Part shown: one piece after another, positions 21,562 through 32,798 of the stretch
Position numbering within the stretch: position 1 is the stretch's first letter
Layout: every line of letters begins with the position of its first letter
DNA from: Platanthera guangdongensis
Taxonomy: Eukaryota > Streptophyta > Magnoliopsida > Asparagales > Orchidaceae
Reading direction: 5' to 3'
Length of the DNA stretch: 64,000 nucleotides
Assembly (NCBI GenBank): GCA_039583875.1
Contig: CM077163.1
Coordinates: 228,400,646-228,464,645, forward strand
Translations under genes and position numbers: made by a program
Notes under the pieces: generated by a model
Database searches by the model: none
Told to the model about the DNA's origin: nothing
Seen by the model: only the letters and a program-made list of their open reading frames with translations

Positions 21562-22013
21562 TGTTGAAGTATGAGACCGGGCGGTCTGGAGACCGAGCGG
21601 CCTGGCGGTCTAAGTCTGACGGGTTGTTGACTGGGCGGTCTAGCGGGTACTTTCCAGCGGCAGGATTTCCAGACTGTTGCTGTTGGTTGTCCGAGCGGTC
21701 TGACGGTCTCTCTCAGACGACTTGGAGACCGGGCGGTCAAGCGGTCTCCTAATGCGGTTTGTTCTCTTTCTTCTGGAGTTGCCGAACAGTTAGCCCATTT
21801 GTCTAACCGCTCGGCCTGATCGGTCTCGCTATTTTCTAGTTGCTCAGCTATATAAATTTTTAGTCCCACATTGTTTTCTTGTACTCTCTCCTTTCTCCTA
21901 AATTCTACAAAAGGGAGGTCATACCTTTGTAAATGATATCTTTTTGGATAATAAAACTTTCAATTATTCAAATTTCTGGCTTGTTTTTAGTCGTTTGTTT
22001 GCTACTTTTTACA
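21562..22013 (+). repeat. Element E 3' LTR (452 bp)
   Basis: TG...CA ends. The first half is made of short repeats around GACCGGGCGGTCTGG and GAGCGGTCTGACGG. The second half is AT-rich with a TATATAAATTTT TATA-like stretch at 21849 and AATAAAAC at 21950. Confidence 0.85.
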
Positions 22014-22814
22014 AAAGAGAAACTCGTATATCCACAGAAAATATCGAAGAAGATCCGCTATAATTAATGAGAGAGTATAGAGGATAAAATGTGGGGCGCC
22101 AAGGTTTGCACCAGTGACTCCTTCACGAACGGCGTTCATGTAAAATTTTATGAACGGGAAGTCGCATGACCACTATCAACCAACCAAAAACAAGTAAACC
22201 ACTAGTAAAGAAAATGGAAGAACAACATTTGTATTATATTCACTTCTTTACAATGCGAGACATACATTACGAGACATGATTTCGCAATGCACCCGATGAA
22301 GAACAAAAAATTGACAAGCACAAAAAACGGGCGGACTGATCACTGAGACCGTCAAGTCGCCATACCACACTTCTAATCGCGAGGTCACGCGAACTGCCTT
22401 AATTGATAACTGCTGGAGAACCGCCTGTCCGTACTTTTGGTTGTCTGACTGCTGAAGTTGCCTAACCGCAGAAGCCGTGCGAATATACTGAATTAACTGA
22501 ACTGAGTCAATCCGCAAGAAACGGGCGAACTGACTTATTAAACTGGAAAAATTGTCAAGGAAGAAGACTGCTCTAGTCGCACAACCTGCGACCTGATGCT
22601 TAATCGCCAACTGCTATCTGCTAATCCACATTAAGCCTCATATGATTTAACCGCCATAACTAGTGTTGGGAATTGTGCCCTACAATGTTCCTCAAGATTT
22701 GAAGAGACATCACCAATCATGCTAAGGAGCATAATGTATTTGATGTGTGCTTTAGTTCATGCATGCAGGTAGTCCATGATTGGACAGGTGAAGAAAAATG
22801 AGTTTTGTAGTAAA

Positions 22815-23040
22815 CTCAAAATTCGTCGAGCTCAGCTTGCAGTTCGTCGAGCTCAGCTCGCTGGTCGTCGAGCTCAGCTCAACATTCTTTGGGATAAGCT
22901 CAAGAGCTCAGGATTTAGAATTCGTCGAGCTCAGGTTGCAGTTCATCGAGCTCAGCTCACCACTCCTTGAGCTAAATTCAGAAGTGTGGTTCAGACTATA
23001 TTCGCCGAGCTCGGCTCACAGATCGTCGAACGCACCTAAA
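22815..23040. repeat. 21-bp palindromic array in tandem copy 1
   Basis: Units CGTCGAGCTCAGCTTGCAGTT, CGTCGAGCTCAGCTCGCTGGT and relatives follow one another at exactly 21 bp, then become degenerate. Both strands are open in several frames simply because of the 21-nt period; no protein is implied. Confidence 0.85.
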
Positions 23041-23195
23041 GCCAGAAAAACTGACTAAGACAAAAAGCGCTAAGACAACTGTGATAGCTGAGAAGAAAGC
23101 GCTGAGACCGCTGAGAACAAAGCATTGAGACCGCTGAGAAGAAAGCACTGAGACAGAAGGTTGTCTCAGCAGTTAAGAATAAAGCGCTGAGCCTG

Positions 23196-25152
23196 CTGCC
23201 AATATAAATACCCTAATTATATTAATTTTTGTCCCCATTTTTGGGGTTGGGGGAGTGGTGTGCTGTAGTTTATGGTAAAATGCACAATCCAACAGTTGCG
23301 AGTGCATCACATCGCGATCTGAGATGTGAACGCATCTCTGTACGAGATGTGATGGACTTGCAGCTATTGGATGGCTACACTGCACTGTAAAGTGTTCGAT
23401 ATATTGTGTATATGTCCGCGCGTGTCGAGTCCAACGCGGAACAATTTATTGGGTTCATGTTGCTCTAGAGGTAAACTCAACGCTGGAGGTACTATATATA
23501 TTTATTCCAAACTTGATAGAGACATGTAGAATACTTTGAGCGGAGCCTCCCCAACATAAAGTGCAGCTTTTGCACTCCCCCCACCGTTCCCCTATTTTTG
23601 GGGACTCGGGGGGAGCAAAGTGCATTCATGCACTTTACGATAAAGTGCGGGCATCCAACGGCTTGCGTGGATGTCCGCACACATCTCAAAGCGAGTACAT
23701 CTCAGCTCGCTTTGAGATGTGCGGGCATCCAACGCAGACCGTTGGATGCCCGCACTTTACGGTAAAGTGCAGCGAGTGCACTTTACCTCCCCCAAATTCC
23801 ATTTTTGAACGGGACAATGATGTAAATACCTGACACTTGTTATGAAATCACAGTGATATCGTAGAGGGCGACAAAGTAATACAAATCACAGAAACAAGTA
23901 ATAAAAAATGCATAAATAAAAAACAAATATGGATGACACAGAGATTTACATGGTTCAAAGAGGAACTCGTATATCCACGAAAAATATCGAAGAAGATCCG
24001 TTATAATTAATGAGAGAGTATAAAGAATAAAATCAAGGATAAAATGGGCGCCAAGGTTTGCAACAGTGACTCCTTCACGAACGACGTTCATGTAAAACTT
24101 TATGAACAGGAAGTCGCATGACCACTATCAACCAACCAAAAACAAGTAAATCACTAGTAAAAAATGTAAGAACAACATTTGTGTTATATTCACTTCTTTA
24201 CAATGCGAGACATGATTTCGCAATGCACCCGATGGAGAATAAAAAATTGACAAGCACAAAAAATTGGCGGACAGATCACTGAGACCGCCAAGTCGCCATA
24301 CCACACTTCTAATCGCGAGGTCACGCGAACTGCCTTTATTGATGACTGCTGGAGAACCGCCTGTCCGCACTATTGGTCGTCTGACCGCTGAAGTTGCCTA
24401 ACCGCATAAGCCGTGCGAACATACTAAATTAACCGAACTGAGTCAATCCGCAAGAAACAGGCGAACTGACTTATTAAACTGAAAAAATTGTCACGGAAGA
24501 AGACTGCTCCAGTCGCACAACCTACAACCTGATGCTTAATCGCCAACTGCTATATGCTAATCCACATTGAGCCTCATATGATTTAACCGCCAGAACTAGT
24601 GTTGACCATTGTGCCCTACAATGTTCCTCATGATTTGAAGAAACATCACCAATCATGCTAAAGAGCATAATGTATTTGATGTGTGCTTTATTTCATACAT
24701 GCAAGTATTCCATGATTTGACAAGTGAAGAAAAAAGAGTTTGGTAGTAAACTCAAAATTCGTCGAGCTCAGCTCGCAGTTCGTCGAGCTCAACTCGTTGG
24801 TCGTCAAGCTCAGCTCAACAATCCTTGGGATAAGCTCAAGAGCTCAGGATTCAGAATTCGTCGAGCTCAGGTTGCAGTTCGTCGAGATCATCTCACAGAT
24901 CGTCGAGCTCAGATCACCACTCCTTGAGCTAAATTCAGAAGCGTGGTTCAAACTATATTCGTCGAGCTCAGCTCACAGATCATCGAACGCAGCTAAAGCC
25001 AAAAAAACTGACTAAGGCAAAAAGCGCTGAGACAACAGTGATAGTTGAGAAGAAAACACTGAGACCGCTGAGAAGAAACCGTTGAGACCGCTGAGAAGAA
25101 AGCGCTGAGACAGAAGGTTGTCTCAGCAGTTAAGAATAAAGCGCTGAGACCA
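23196..25152. repeat. 1.95-kb tandem unit, copy 2 (uninterrupted, 1957 bp)
   Basis: This copy shows both empty sites used by the hAT element (near 23724) and by element E (near 23960). It holds two hairpin regions: AGTGCATCACATCGCG facing CGAGATGTGATG (23300-23355), and GCGGGCATCCAACGG with CCGTTGGATGCCCGC (23645-23760). An LTR-like segment lies at 24190-24440 and the 21-bp array at 24755-24995. It ends with the CTGAGACCGCTGAGAAGAAA array. No gene is visible. Confidence 0.85.
24755..24995. repeat. 21-bp palindromic array in tandem copy 2
   Basis: Same unit and order as at 22.8 kb, with scattered substitutions. It has one more block than copy 1 (CGTCGAGATCATCTCACAGAT followed by CGTCGAGCTCAGATCACC). 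Confidence 0.85.
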
Positions 25153-27133
25153 CTGCCAATATAAACACCCTAATTATATTAATTTTTGTCCCCAATTTTG
25201 GGATTGGGGGAGGGGTGTGCTGTACTTTATGGTGAAATGCACAATCCAACAGTGCGAGTGCATCACATCGCGATCTGAGATGTGCACGCATCTCTGTGCG
25301 AGATGTGATGCACTCGTAGCTATTGGATGGTTGCACTGCACCGTAAAGTGTTCGATATATTGTGTATATGTCCGCGCGTGTCGAGTCTGACTCGGAACAT
25401 GTTATTGGGTTCGTGTCGCTCTAGAGGTAAACTTGACGCTAGAGATACTATATATACTTATTCCAAACTTGATAGAGACATGTAGAATACTATGAGTGGA
25501 GCCTCCCCAACATAAAGTGCAGCTTCTGCACTCCCCCCCCCCCCACCGTTCCCCCATTTTTGGGGACTCGGGGGGAGCAAAGTGCATTCATGCACTTTAC
25601 GGTAAAGTGCGGGCATCCAACGGCTTGCTTGGATGTCCGCGCACATCTCAAAGCGAGTACATCTCAGCTCGCTTTGAGATGTGTGCGGGCATCCAACGCA
25701 GACCGTTGGATGCCCGCACTTTACGGTAAAGTGCAGCAAGTGCTCTTTATCTCCCCCAAATTCCATTTTTGAACGGGACAGTGATGTAAATATCTGACAT
25801 TTGTTATGAAATCACAGTGATATCGTAAAGGGAGACAAAGTAATACAAATCACAGAAACAAGTAATAAAAACGCATAAACAAAAAACAAATATGGATGAC
25901 ACAGAGATTTACATGGTTCAAAGAGAAACTCGTATATCCACGAAAAATATCGAAGAAGATTCGTTATAATTAATGAGAGAGTATAGAGAAAAAAAACAAG
26001 GATAAAATTTGGGGCGCCAAGGTTTGCAACAGTGACTCCTTCACAAACGACGTTCATGTAAACTTTTATGAACGGGAAGTCGCATTACCACTATCAACCA
26101 ACCAAAAACATGTAAACCACTAGTAAAGAAAATGCAGGATTAACATTTGTATTATATTAACTTCTTTACAATGCGAGACATAAACTGCGAGACATGATTT
26201 CGCAATGCACCCGATGGAGAACAAAAAATTGACAAGCACAAAAAACTGGCAGACTGATCACTGAGACCGCCAAGTCGCCATACCGCACTTCTAATCGCGA
26301 GGTCACGTGAACTGCCTTTATTGATAACTGCTGGAGAACCACCTGTCCGCACTACTGGTCGTCTGACCCTGAAATGGTTTAACCGCAGAAGCCGTGCGAA
26401 CATACTGAATTAACCGAACTGAGTCAATTCGTAAAAAACGAGCGAACTGACTTATTAAACTGGAAAAATTATAAGGAAGAAGACTACTCTAGTCGCACAA
26501 CCTGCGACCAAATGCTTAATCGCCAACTTCTATCTGCTAATCCACATTGAGCATCATATAATTTAACCGCCAGAACTAGTGTTGGAAATTGTGTCCTACA
26601 ATGTTCCTCAGGATTTGTAGAGACATCACCAATCATGCTAATGAGCATAATGTATTTGACGTATGCTTTATTTCATGCATGCAGGTAGTCCATGATTGGA
26701 CATGTGAAGAAAAATGAGTTTGGTAGTAAACTCAAAATTCGTCGAGCTCAGCTCGCAGTTCGTCGAGCTCAGCTCGCTGGTCGTCGAGCTCAGCTCAACA
26801 TTCCTTGGGATAAGCTCAAGAGCTCAGGATTCACGATTCGTCGAGCTCAGGTTGCAGTTCGTCGAGCTCAGCTCACAGATCGTCGAGCTCAGCTCACCAC
26901 TCCTTGAGCTAAATTCAGAAGCGTGGTTCAAACTATATTCGTCGAGCTCAGCTCACAGATCGTCGAATGCAGCTAAAGTCAGAAAAAACTGACTAAGGCA
27001 AAAACCGCTGAGACAACTGAGATAGCTGAGAAGAAAGCGCTGAGACCGCTGAGAAGAAATCGTTGAGACCGCTGAGAAGAAAGCGCTGAGACAGAAGGTT
27101 GTCTCAGCAGTTAAGAATAAAACGCTGAGACCG
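25153..27133. repeat. 1.95-kb tandem unit, copy 3
   Basis: It has the same order of parts as copy 2. The hairpin pair around GCACTTTACGGTAAAGTGC is near-perfect at 25595-25740, and the 21-bp array (26735-26975) is the cleanest of the three. A C run (25525-25540) is expanded. Beyond 27133 the sequence does not return to CTGCCAATA but continues in the CTGAGACC array, so the tandem array ends here. Confidence 0.85.
26735..26975. repeat. 21-bp palindromic array in tandem copy 3
   Basis: Least degenerate version: four or more exact 21-bp steps of CGTCGAGCTCAGCTC plus a six-base tail, then an interrupted second group. Confidence 0.85.
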
Positions 27134-27675
27134 CTGAGAAGAAAGCGCTGAGACAGAAGCTTGTCTCAGCTGTTAATAAGAAACCGCTGAGACCGCTGAG
27201 ACAGAACTGCTGAGACAAATCCAGAGAAAATTCACAAGTTCTGAAGCACTGAGAGCCAAGACAGATGACGTTGAGTGACTTAACATCACTCAACGCTTTA
27301 TGAAGTTCTGAAATATTTTTTCTAAGTCCAGATGGTGATGATCATTACTGACGTCATCAAAGTCAACTTACATGTAATCATTGCGGGAAAGCTGCAGTGG
27401 CGCCAAAAGCTGCTTTGTCCTTTTTTGAAGAAGGTGGGTCTCACCATCAAAGTCAACTTACATTTATGTCGCTAATTCAAATTAGCGCATATAAAAAGGA
27501 AAAAGAAAAGGGGATTAGGGCAACGGAGAACAAATGCAGAATATTAAAAGAAAACCAGAGGTGCCTGGACTTCATCTTCTCCAATAAGCTTGAAAGCACA
27601 AGTCCGGGCGTCAATCAAATCCTAGTTCCACCACTATTTGATCCCACCATTTCACAATGAATGGAATGTAGCAAC
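27134..27675 (+). repeat. LTR-like remnant next to the tandem array
   Basis: The stretch holds further CTGAGACCGCTGAGA repeats, one GTTGAGTGACTT/ATCACTCAACG stem-loop of the RLC-1 type, and a duplicated 'atcaaagtcaacttaca' at 27356 and 27447. A TATA-like CATATAAAAAGG lies at 27488. The composition suggests an LTR promoter region of a SIRE-related element. No coding motif is present; element C begins at 27676. Confidence 0.5.
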
Positions 27676-29340
27676 TGTTAAATTTTCTCAACGTGGTCAG
27701 CAAGATAGCCCAAACGCCAAATTAATATCTTCGGAAATACCCAGTTCTCACGTTGAACCAGCGGAAGCCAAGGATCAAAGGTTACACCCAACAAACAATG
27801 GAAGCACAAACATGTCTTTTATACATTCACTTCTTTACAATCCGAGGCATACATAGCGAGACATGATTTCGCTAGTATAACAGCTGTAAACAGAAAGCAC
27901 CAAAAAACAAGCCGGGCGGACAGCACCGGAGTCCGCCGAGACCGCGAGGTCGCCGAGTCCGCTGAAATCGCCCAAGCTATGCTGCAATCCGCCGAATAGC
28001 CACGGAGTCCGCCGAAGCCGCGAGGCCGCGCGGACACACTGTTATTCGCCTCCTGCTGAACCTGAACTGAGGAACACCCCTACCCGCCTGAAGCCGGCGG
28101 ACAGGTTATTGAAGCTGGCAAAGATGAGACAGAACTGACAAGCCGCAGAGTGACCTCCTGCTGAGTCCGCAGAGACCGCACACTTCCAAGCACTTGACCG
28201 AAGTCACAGCCAAACTCCTGGCTCCTTGAAGCTATCCGCGCGACCTGCACACAGCAAACCGTCAGCCTGAAACAATCCGCGCAGACTGAAAAACACAGAC
28301 CGCAGCTCCTTGCACACCCCAACTTACTGTTCACTCAAGTTACTTAGGTTACTGTAGATGTGCCAGGGGGTCCTATTTATAGGCAAAGTGAGGAGTGTGG
28401 TCACCGCCCAAGAGATAGTGACACCGCCCCAGCCCACGCGATAGCAAACCTCCGTCCGCTGAGTCCGCAAGGACTTAGCCGGATACCAAGGAAAACCGCC
28501 AGGAGCAAGCCAACCATTGACGAACTCTCTCCAGTCCGCCCAAGCGATACGGACAAGGCATCAGCCCACAAAGCTCCAACCACTGCAGGACAGCAACCCC
28601 CCTTCAATGGCAGTCCGCACCAACCCGAGGCAGTCCGCAAGACTCACACCTCAATCCGCCACAAGTCCACGACAAAAGGCACACAACAACAGTCCGCCCG
28701 GTCGCAGTGGACTTGGCGGATACGGCGGACACCATGAACTTGACACAAAGTGCGACCAAGTCCAAAACCATCAAGGGCCAGTGCGAGCATGGCAGACACA
28801 AACTCCCGTCCGCCAAACACCCTAGCACAGACCGCCACCAGTCCGCGAGCACCTCGCACTCCCGTCCAACACAGCAGCCTCCTCCTGGACTCCAAACACC
28901 AGTCCGCCAACCGGTCTCCACAGCAAGACACCTGCTGTAACACCAGAACTTGACAAGGCCTCAGCCAAGCTCTAAGCCCAGTCCGCAACAGCCAATACCG
29001 CGGACAAAGCAGTCCGCAAGCTTCCCGCGGACATGAGCCAACCCGCCTATCAGCACAAGCTTGCATCCGCGGCCACTGAGCAATGCACCAGTCCGCAAGC
29101 CTCCATCCGCTCAGGCCGCTCCTTAGCAAAGCTAAACAACAAACACCCTATCCGCAGAAACCAGGCCGCATAGTCCGCGGACTCCATGCAACAATCTGCT
29201 CAGAGGACAGCCGGCTTCTCACTAGACCTTCCACCTAGCCGCACATCACAGTCCGCCCAGTCCGCCTAGTCCGCCAAAGCTGTACGCCCCAGGCCGCCCG
29301 GCCTGTCCCGTCAACCACTTCCACTTCACAAATTTCAACA
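27676..29340 (-). repeat. Element C 3' LTR (1665 bp)
   Basis: The plus-strand edges are TGTTAAATTTTCTCAACG and ...CACAAATTTCAACA. The middle is GC-rich and filled with AGTCCGC/GTCCGCC words. It is closely similar to the 5' LTR of C and more distantly to the LTRs of B, which differ by indels such as the extra 'tactgtagatg' before the TATA region. Confidence 0.9.
28371..28383 (-). promoter_or_regulatory. TATA box of the element C 3' LTR
   Basis: The minus strand reads CCTATAAATAGGA. The same box occurs at equivalent places in the other B/C/D LTRs. Confidence 0.7.
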
Positions 29341-31002
29341 CTCCCCCTTGAAGTGGGAAGTGGTGACCAAGCCCAGCAAACTGCGCAAGCGTTCAAAGGG
29401 CCCCTTCGACAGTGGCTTCGTGAAGATGTCAGCAAGATTATCTTCACTCCGAACATGCCCGACCAGCAGAGACCCCTCCAACACCTTCTCCCTGATGAAG
29501 TGGTGATCAATCTCTATATGCTTGGTCCTGGCGTGACACACTGGATTGTTTACCAGTTTGAGAGCACTCTCATTGTCACCCCGGAGTAAAGTAGGCCCTT
29601 GCACTTCTTCATGAACATCCTCTATAAGCCTCCTCAACCAAACGGCTTCCCGAGCAGCCAAGGCCGAAGCCTTATACTCCGCCTCCGTGGTTGAAACCGA
29701 CACCGAGTCCTGCTTCTTGCTACACCACGAGATGCTAGCTGAACCGCAAGTGAACACATAACCTGAAGTAGACCTTCGATAATCCGAATCACCGCCATAG
29801 TCAGCATCCGTGTACCCGAGCAACGCAAACTCCGTGTCCCTTCTATAGAGAAGTCCCATGTCAGAAGAAGCCTTGACATACTTCAGAATTCCCTTTGCCG
29901 CCACTAGATGAGATTGCCTTGGTTCAGCCATATACTGACTTACTCGGCCAACAACATAAGCTATATCCGGCCTTGTAATCGTCAGATAAATCAAGCTCCC
30001 AACAAGAGCTCTGAACACCAAGGGATCATGAAGAACCCTTCCCTCATCTCGTCGAAGCTTCAGCCCAGATTCCAGTGGAGTAGAGCACTTCTTCCCTTCG
30101 CCCATGCCGAACCGCTTCACAATACGATCAACATATCCTTTCTGGCTAATGAGAACCCCGCACTCCTTCCTCTCCACTTCAAGACCAAGAAAGTGATGCA
30201 ACTCTCCCAGGTCTTTCATCTCGAAGCGTATAGCAAGCTCTGCCCTGAGCCTTGCTACTTCCTCCTCCGAGTTCCCTGTGATGATCATGTCATCCACATA
30301 CAGCAGGACCAAGACACGTAGCTCTCCCTTCTTCTTGACGAACAAGCTTGAATCCGAGTTGGAAGCAAGGTATCCACAGAATTGCAAGTATTCTGCAATC
30401 TTCCCATACCATGCTCTAGGAGCTTGCTTCAACCCATAGAGAGCCTTCCTGAGTTTGCAGACATAGTCTGGATGCTTTTCAGAGACAAAACCAAGCGGCT
30501 GATCCATGAAGATGTCCTTGTCAATCTCTCCGTAAAGAAAGGCATTCTTCACATCGAGTTGCCACAACCTCCATCCCTTGCTAGCAGCCAAGGCGATCAC
30601 CACTCTTACAGAAGTCATCTTCGCAACTGGACTGAATGTCTCCTCATAGTCTTCTCCATACTGCTGTGAGAATCCTCTAGCGACCAGGCGAGCCTTGAAC
30701 CGATCAATGCTCCCATCAGCCTTCTTCTTCAACTTATATACCCACTTGTAAGTAACCGGAGTAATGCCATCAACCTTGGGCATAAGGTCCCAGGTTTCAT
30801 TCTTCTTCAGAGCATCAATCTCTTCTTTCATGGCACCTTCCCACTCCTTCACTCCAGTGGCCTCGTTGAAGCTTGCAGGCTCTCGCTCATCCAGAGGACC
30901 TGCAAAGAAGCAGGAGACAAAGCTCACTGCATTCCCATCACAGTACCGAGCTGGTGGCTTAACCACCCTCTTCGATCTCCGAAGACACGGCTCCTTGCTC
31001 AC
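29335..31002 (-). pseudogene. Element C pol, RT and RNase H
   Basis: A 555-residue open piece starting after the stop at 31026-31024. It carries the full [65 protein letters not shown] and LLYVDDMIITG. A complete RNase H follows: GYTDADYGG, SWCSKKQDSVSVSTTEAEY, LRGDNESALKLVNN and the DIFTKPL end. Catalytic residues appear intact. In B the same region is split by a stop that C does not have, showing the two copies decayed independently. Confidence 0.92.
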
Positions 31003-31023
31003 GGCTTCCGTTGCTTCTTCGGG

Positions 31024-31503
31024 CTACACTCCTACCTGGGGCAAGCATTGAGCAGTGCTCCCCCTGCTTCCTGAGCCAGAAGGCTCAGCCTCGGAGTTCG
31101 AAGCAACAAGAGCTGCTGGTGAAACAATAAGCTCCTCTTCCAAGCCTTCAACAGCCACCACCGGTGCTTCATCAACCTTGCTACTTCCGGTAAGCTCCAC
31201 CGAGCCACCTTCATATGACGTCAGCTCGTCAAAGACAACGTCTCTTGACACCACGAACTTCTTCGTCACAGGGTCCATGCATTTCCATCCCTTCTTCCGC
31301 TCAACATAGCCAACAAAGACAAGTTTCGTTGCCTTCGCATCCAGCTTTGTCCGTGAAGCATCCGGGACATGCACGTAGCAAGTTGAACCGAACACCCGAA
31401 GGTGTCTAACACTCGGCTTCTCCTTCAGCAACAGCTCAACAGGAGTCTTCATGTTGATAGGGCTGAGTGGCATCCGGTTGATAACATAAGCAGCACAAGA
31501 CAT
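31024..31503 (-). pseudogene. Element C integrase C-terminal region
   Basis: This 159-residue piece runs from MSCAAYVINRMPLSPINMKT through LRVFGSTCYVHVPDASRTKL and LVFVGY to the acidic Glu/Ser-rich linker. It lies between a TGG-to-TAG stop at 31548-31546 and a GAG-to-TAG stop at 31026-31024, judged by comparison with the intact codons in B. It is in the same frame as the flanking pieces. Confidence 0.88.
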
Positions 31504-31599
31504 TCCCTCCGCCCAAAAGGACCTTGGGATATCTTTCGCATGAAGCTAGCATTTGCAGGTCTCCGTCAGATGACGGATCTTCTGCTCCGCTACCCCATT

Positions 31600-32798
31600 T
31601 TATTGTGGAGTGTGAGAACAAGTAAGCTCCCGTTGGATCACGTGCTTCCTGCAGAAGATAGAGAACTCGGAGGAGACAAACTCACCCCCGTTATCAGTTC
31701 TAAACTTCTTAATCCGCAAGCCAAGCCGGCCTTCTACCAACTCCTTGAACTCCACGAACAAACGGAAGGCTTCCGACTTCTCCTTTAAGAAGTACACCCA
31801 AGTATACCTTGAGTAGTCATCAACCAAAACAAGCATGTATCTGCTTCCACCAAGGCTGGCAGTAACCGTCAGTCCCATCAGGTCGCCATGAATACACTCC
31901 AATGGTTTCTTGCTCCTTGTTTGTGATTTATCAAACGGAAGGCGATGTGCCTTACCGTATTGACAGCCCGCACAAACATGCCCATCACCAAAGGAGGACA
32001 ACTTCGGCAACCCCCTCACCAGACTTCTACTAGTCATTGCCTTCAGCTTGTCCATGCCAACATGCCCCAGCCTCTCATGCCAGATAGCAGCACTATCATT
32101 GGCCCTCATTCTATCAACATAAGCACTGGTGGAAAGAACAAACAAGTTCTTCACCCTCCTCCCAACATGAGCAACATCAGCCTTAACCGCTGATACGTTG
32201 CGAATGAACCTCACGTCTGTTGGCCCAAACAGAACGTGATACCCAACGTCCACCGCATTGGTCACCGAGAAGAGGTTCTTCTTCATGCCCGGCACGTGAT
32301 ACACACTCCTTAACGTGAGTGGCCCCTGATCACTACCCAAAGACACGACCCCCTCCTTCTCTACTGCATAAACAGTATTATCTGCAGTGATAATAGCTTC
32401 ATTACCTGAGTACGCCTGCATGGAGGTGAACTTCGATTTGTCTCCGGTGAGGTGATGACCACACCCGGAGTCCACGATCCACTCGCTGTTGAAGTCCTCA
32501 GCAGACAAGGCCCGGACACAAGTGCCCGTCATAAAAGCTCCGCCCCATTCTGCTTCTTCACTTCTTGAGCAAGCTTCCTCCTTTCTCGCAGCATGCCCAG
32601 GCTGCAGTTTGACCTTGCAGTCCCGCTTGAAGTGCCCTCGCTGATGACACCGGTAGCACTTCAGGTTCTTCTTCCAGTCCTTAGGAGCATTGCTCCTCTC
32701 CGGCGGATATGAAGTTGAAGTCTCCTTCTCACCAGTGGCCTGCACCTTCTTCTTCTTCTTCCCTTACCATCCTTTCTTCTTGCCTGAGAAGAGAGCCT
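31600..32798 (-). pseudogene. Element C gag end, protease and integrase core
   Basis: Reading resumes directly at the B insertion point. A GAA-to-TAA stop lies at 32766-32764; after it the frame has the zinc knuckle CYRCHQRGHFKRDC, the protease WIVDSGCGHHLTGD, the WHERLGHVGMDKL and CAGCQYGKAH zinc-binding segments, and a D-D-E core (GDLMGLTVTASL, FRTDNGGEFVSSEF). It ends at a CAA-to-TAA stop at 31600 just before the NGVAE segment, so the catalytic Glu falls beyond the stop. Confidence 0.9.

Larger units (their letters stand above)
19246..22013 (+). mobile_element. Copia element E, deleted, with perfect 5-bp duplication AAAGA
   Basis: It starts TGTTGAAGTATGAGACCGGG at 19246 and ends ...TTTTTACA at 22013. 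AAAGA flanks both sides (19241-19245, 22014-22018), and tandem copies 2 and 3 show the empty site. The 5' LTR is reduced to about 22 bp before the sequence jumps into gag. The integrase core is also missing. The 3' LTR and polypurine tract are complete. No primer-binding site remains. Confidence 0.9.
16849..23195. repeat. 1.95-kb tandem unit, copy 1 (split by hAT and copia E)
   Basis: The copy starts CTGCCAATATAAACACCC and ends ...AAGCGCTGAGCCTG. Removing the hAT insertion (1617 bp plus 8) and element E (2768 bp plus 5) leaves about 1949 bp, matching copy 2 (1957 bp). Contents in order: an AT-rich head, a region of hairpins around GCACTTTACGGTAAAGTGC (mostly 17.2-17.4 and 19.0 kb here), and an AT-rich middle with an LTR-like 'cttctttacaatgcgagacat' segment shared with the B/C LTRs. 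It ends in the 21-bp palindromic array (22815-23040) and a CTGAGACCGCTGAGAAGAAA array. No coding frame. Confidence 0.8.

Noticed and set aside
22776..23058. Short proteins with RRAQLA or ELSS repeats
   Set aside because: They come from the 21-nt period of the palindromic array being open in several frames; no start context or conservation supports them.
22815..26975. CRISPR-like array
   Set aside because: The 21-bp units are contiguous or nearly so, with no unique spacers of constant length and no cas genes, and the genome is plant.
28360..29129. Overlapping ORFs of 60-200 residues inside the B and C LTRs (also near 33.7, 39.6 and 42.0 kb)
   Set aside because: They lie in LTRs on both strands, are created by GC-rich repeats lacking stops, and carry no domain.
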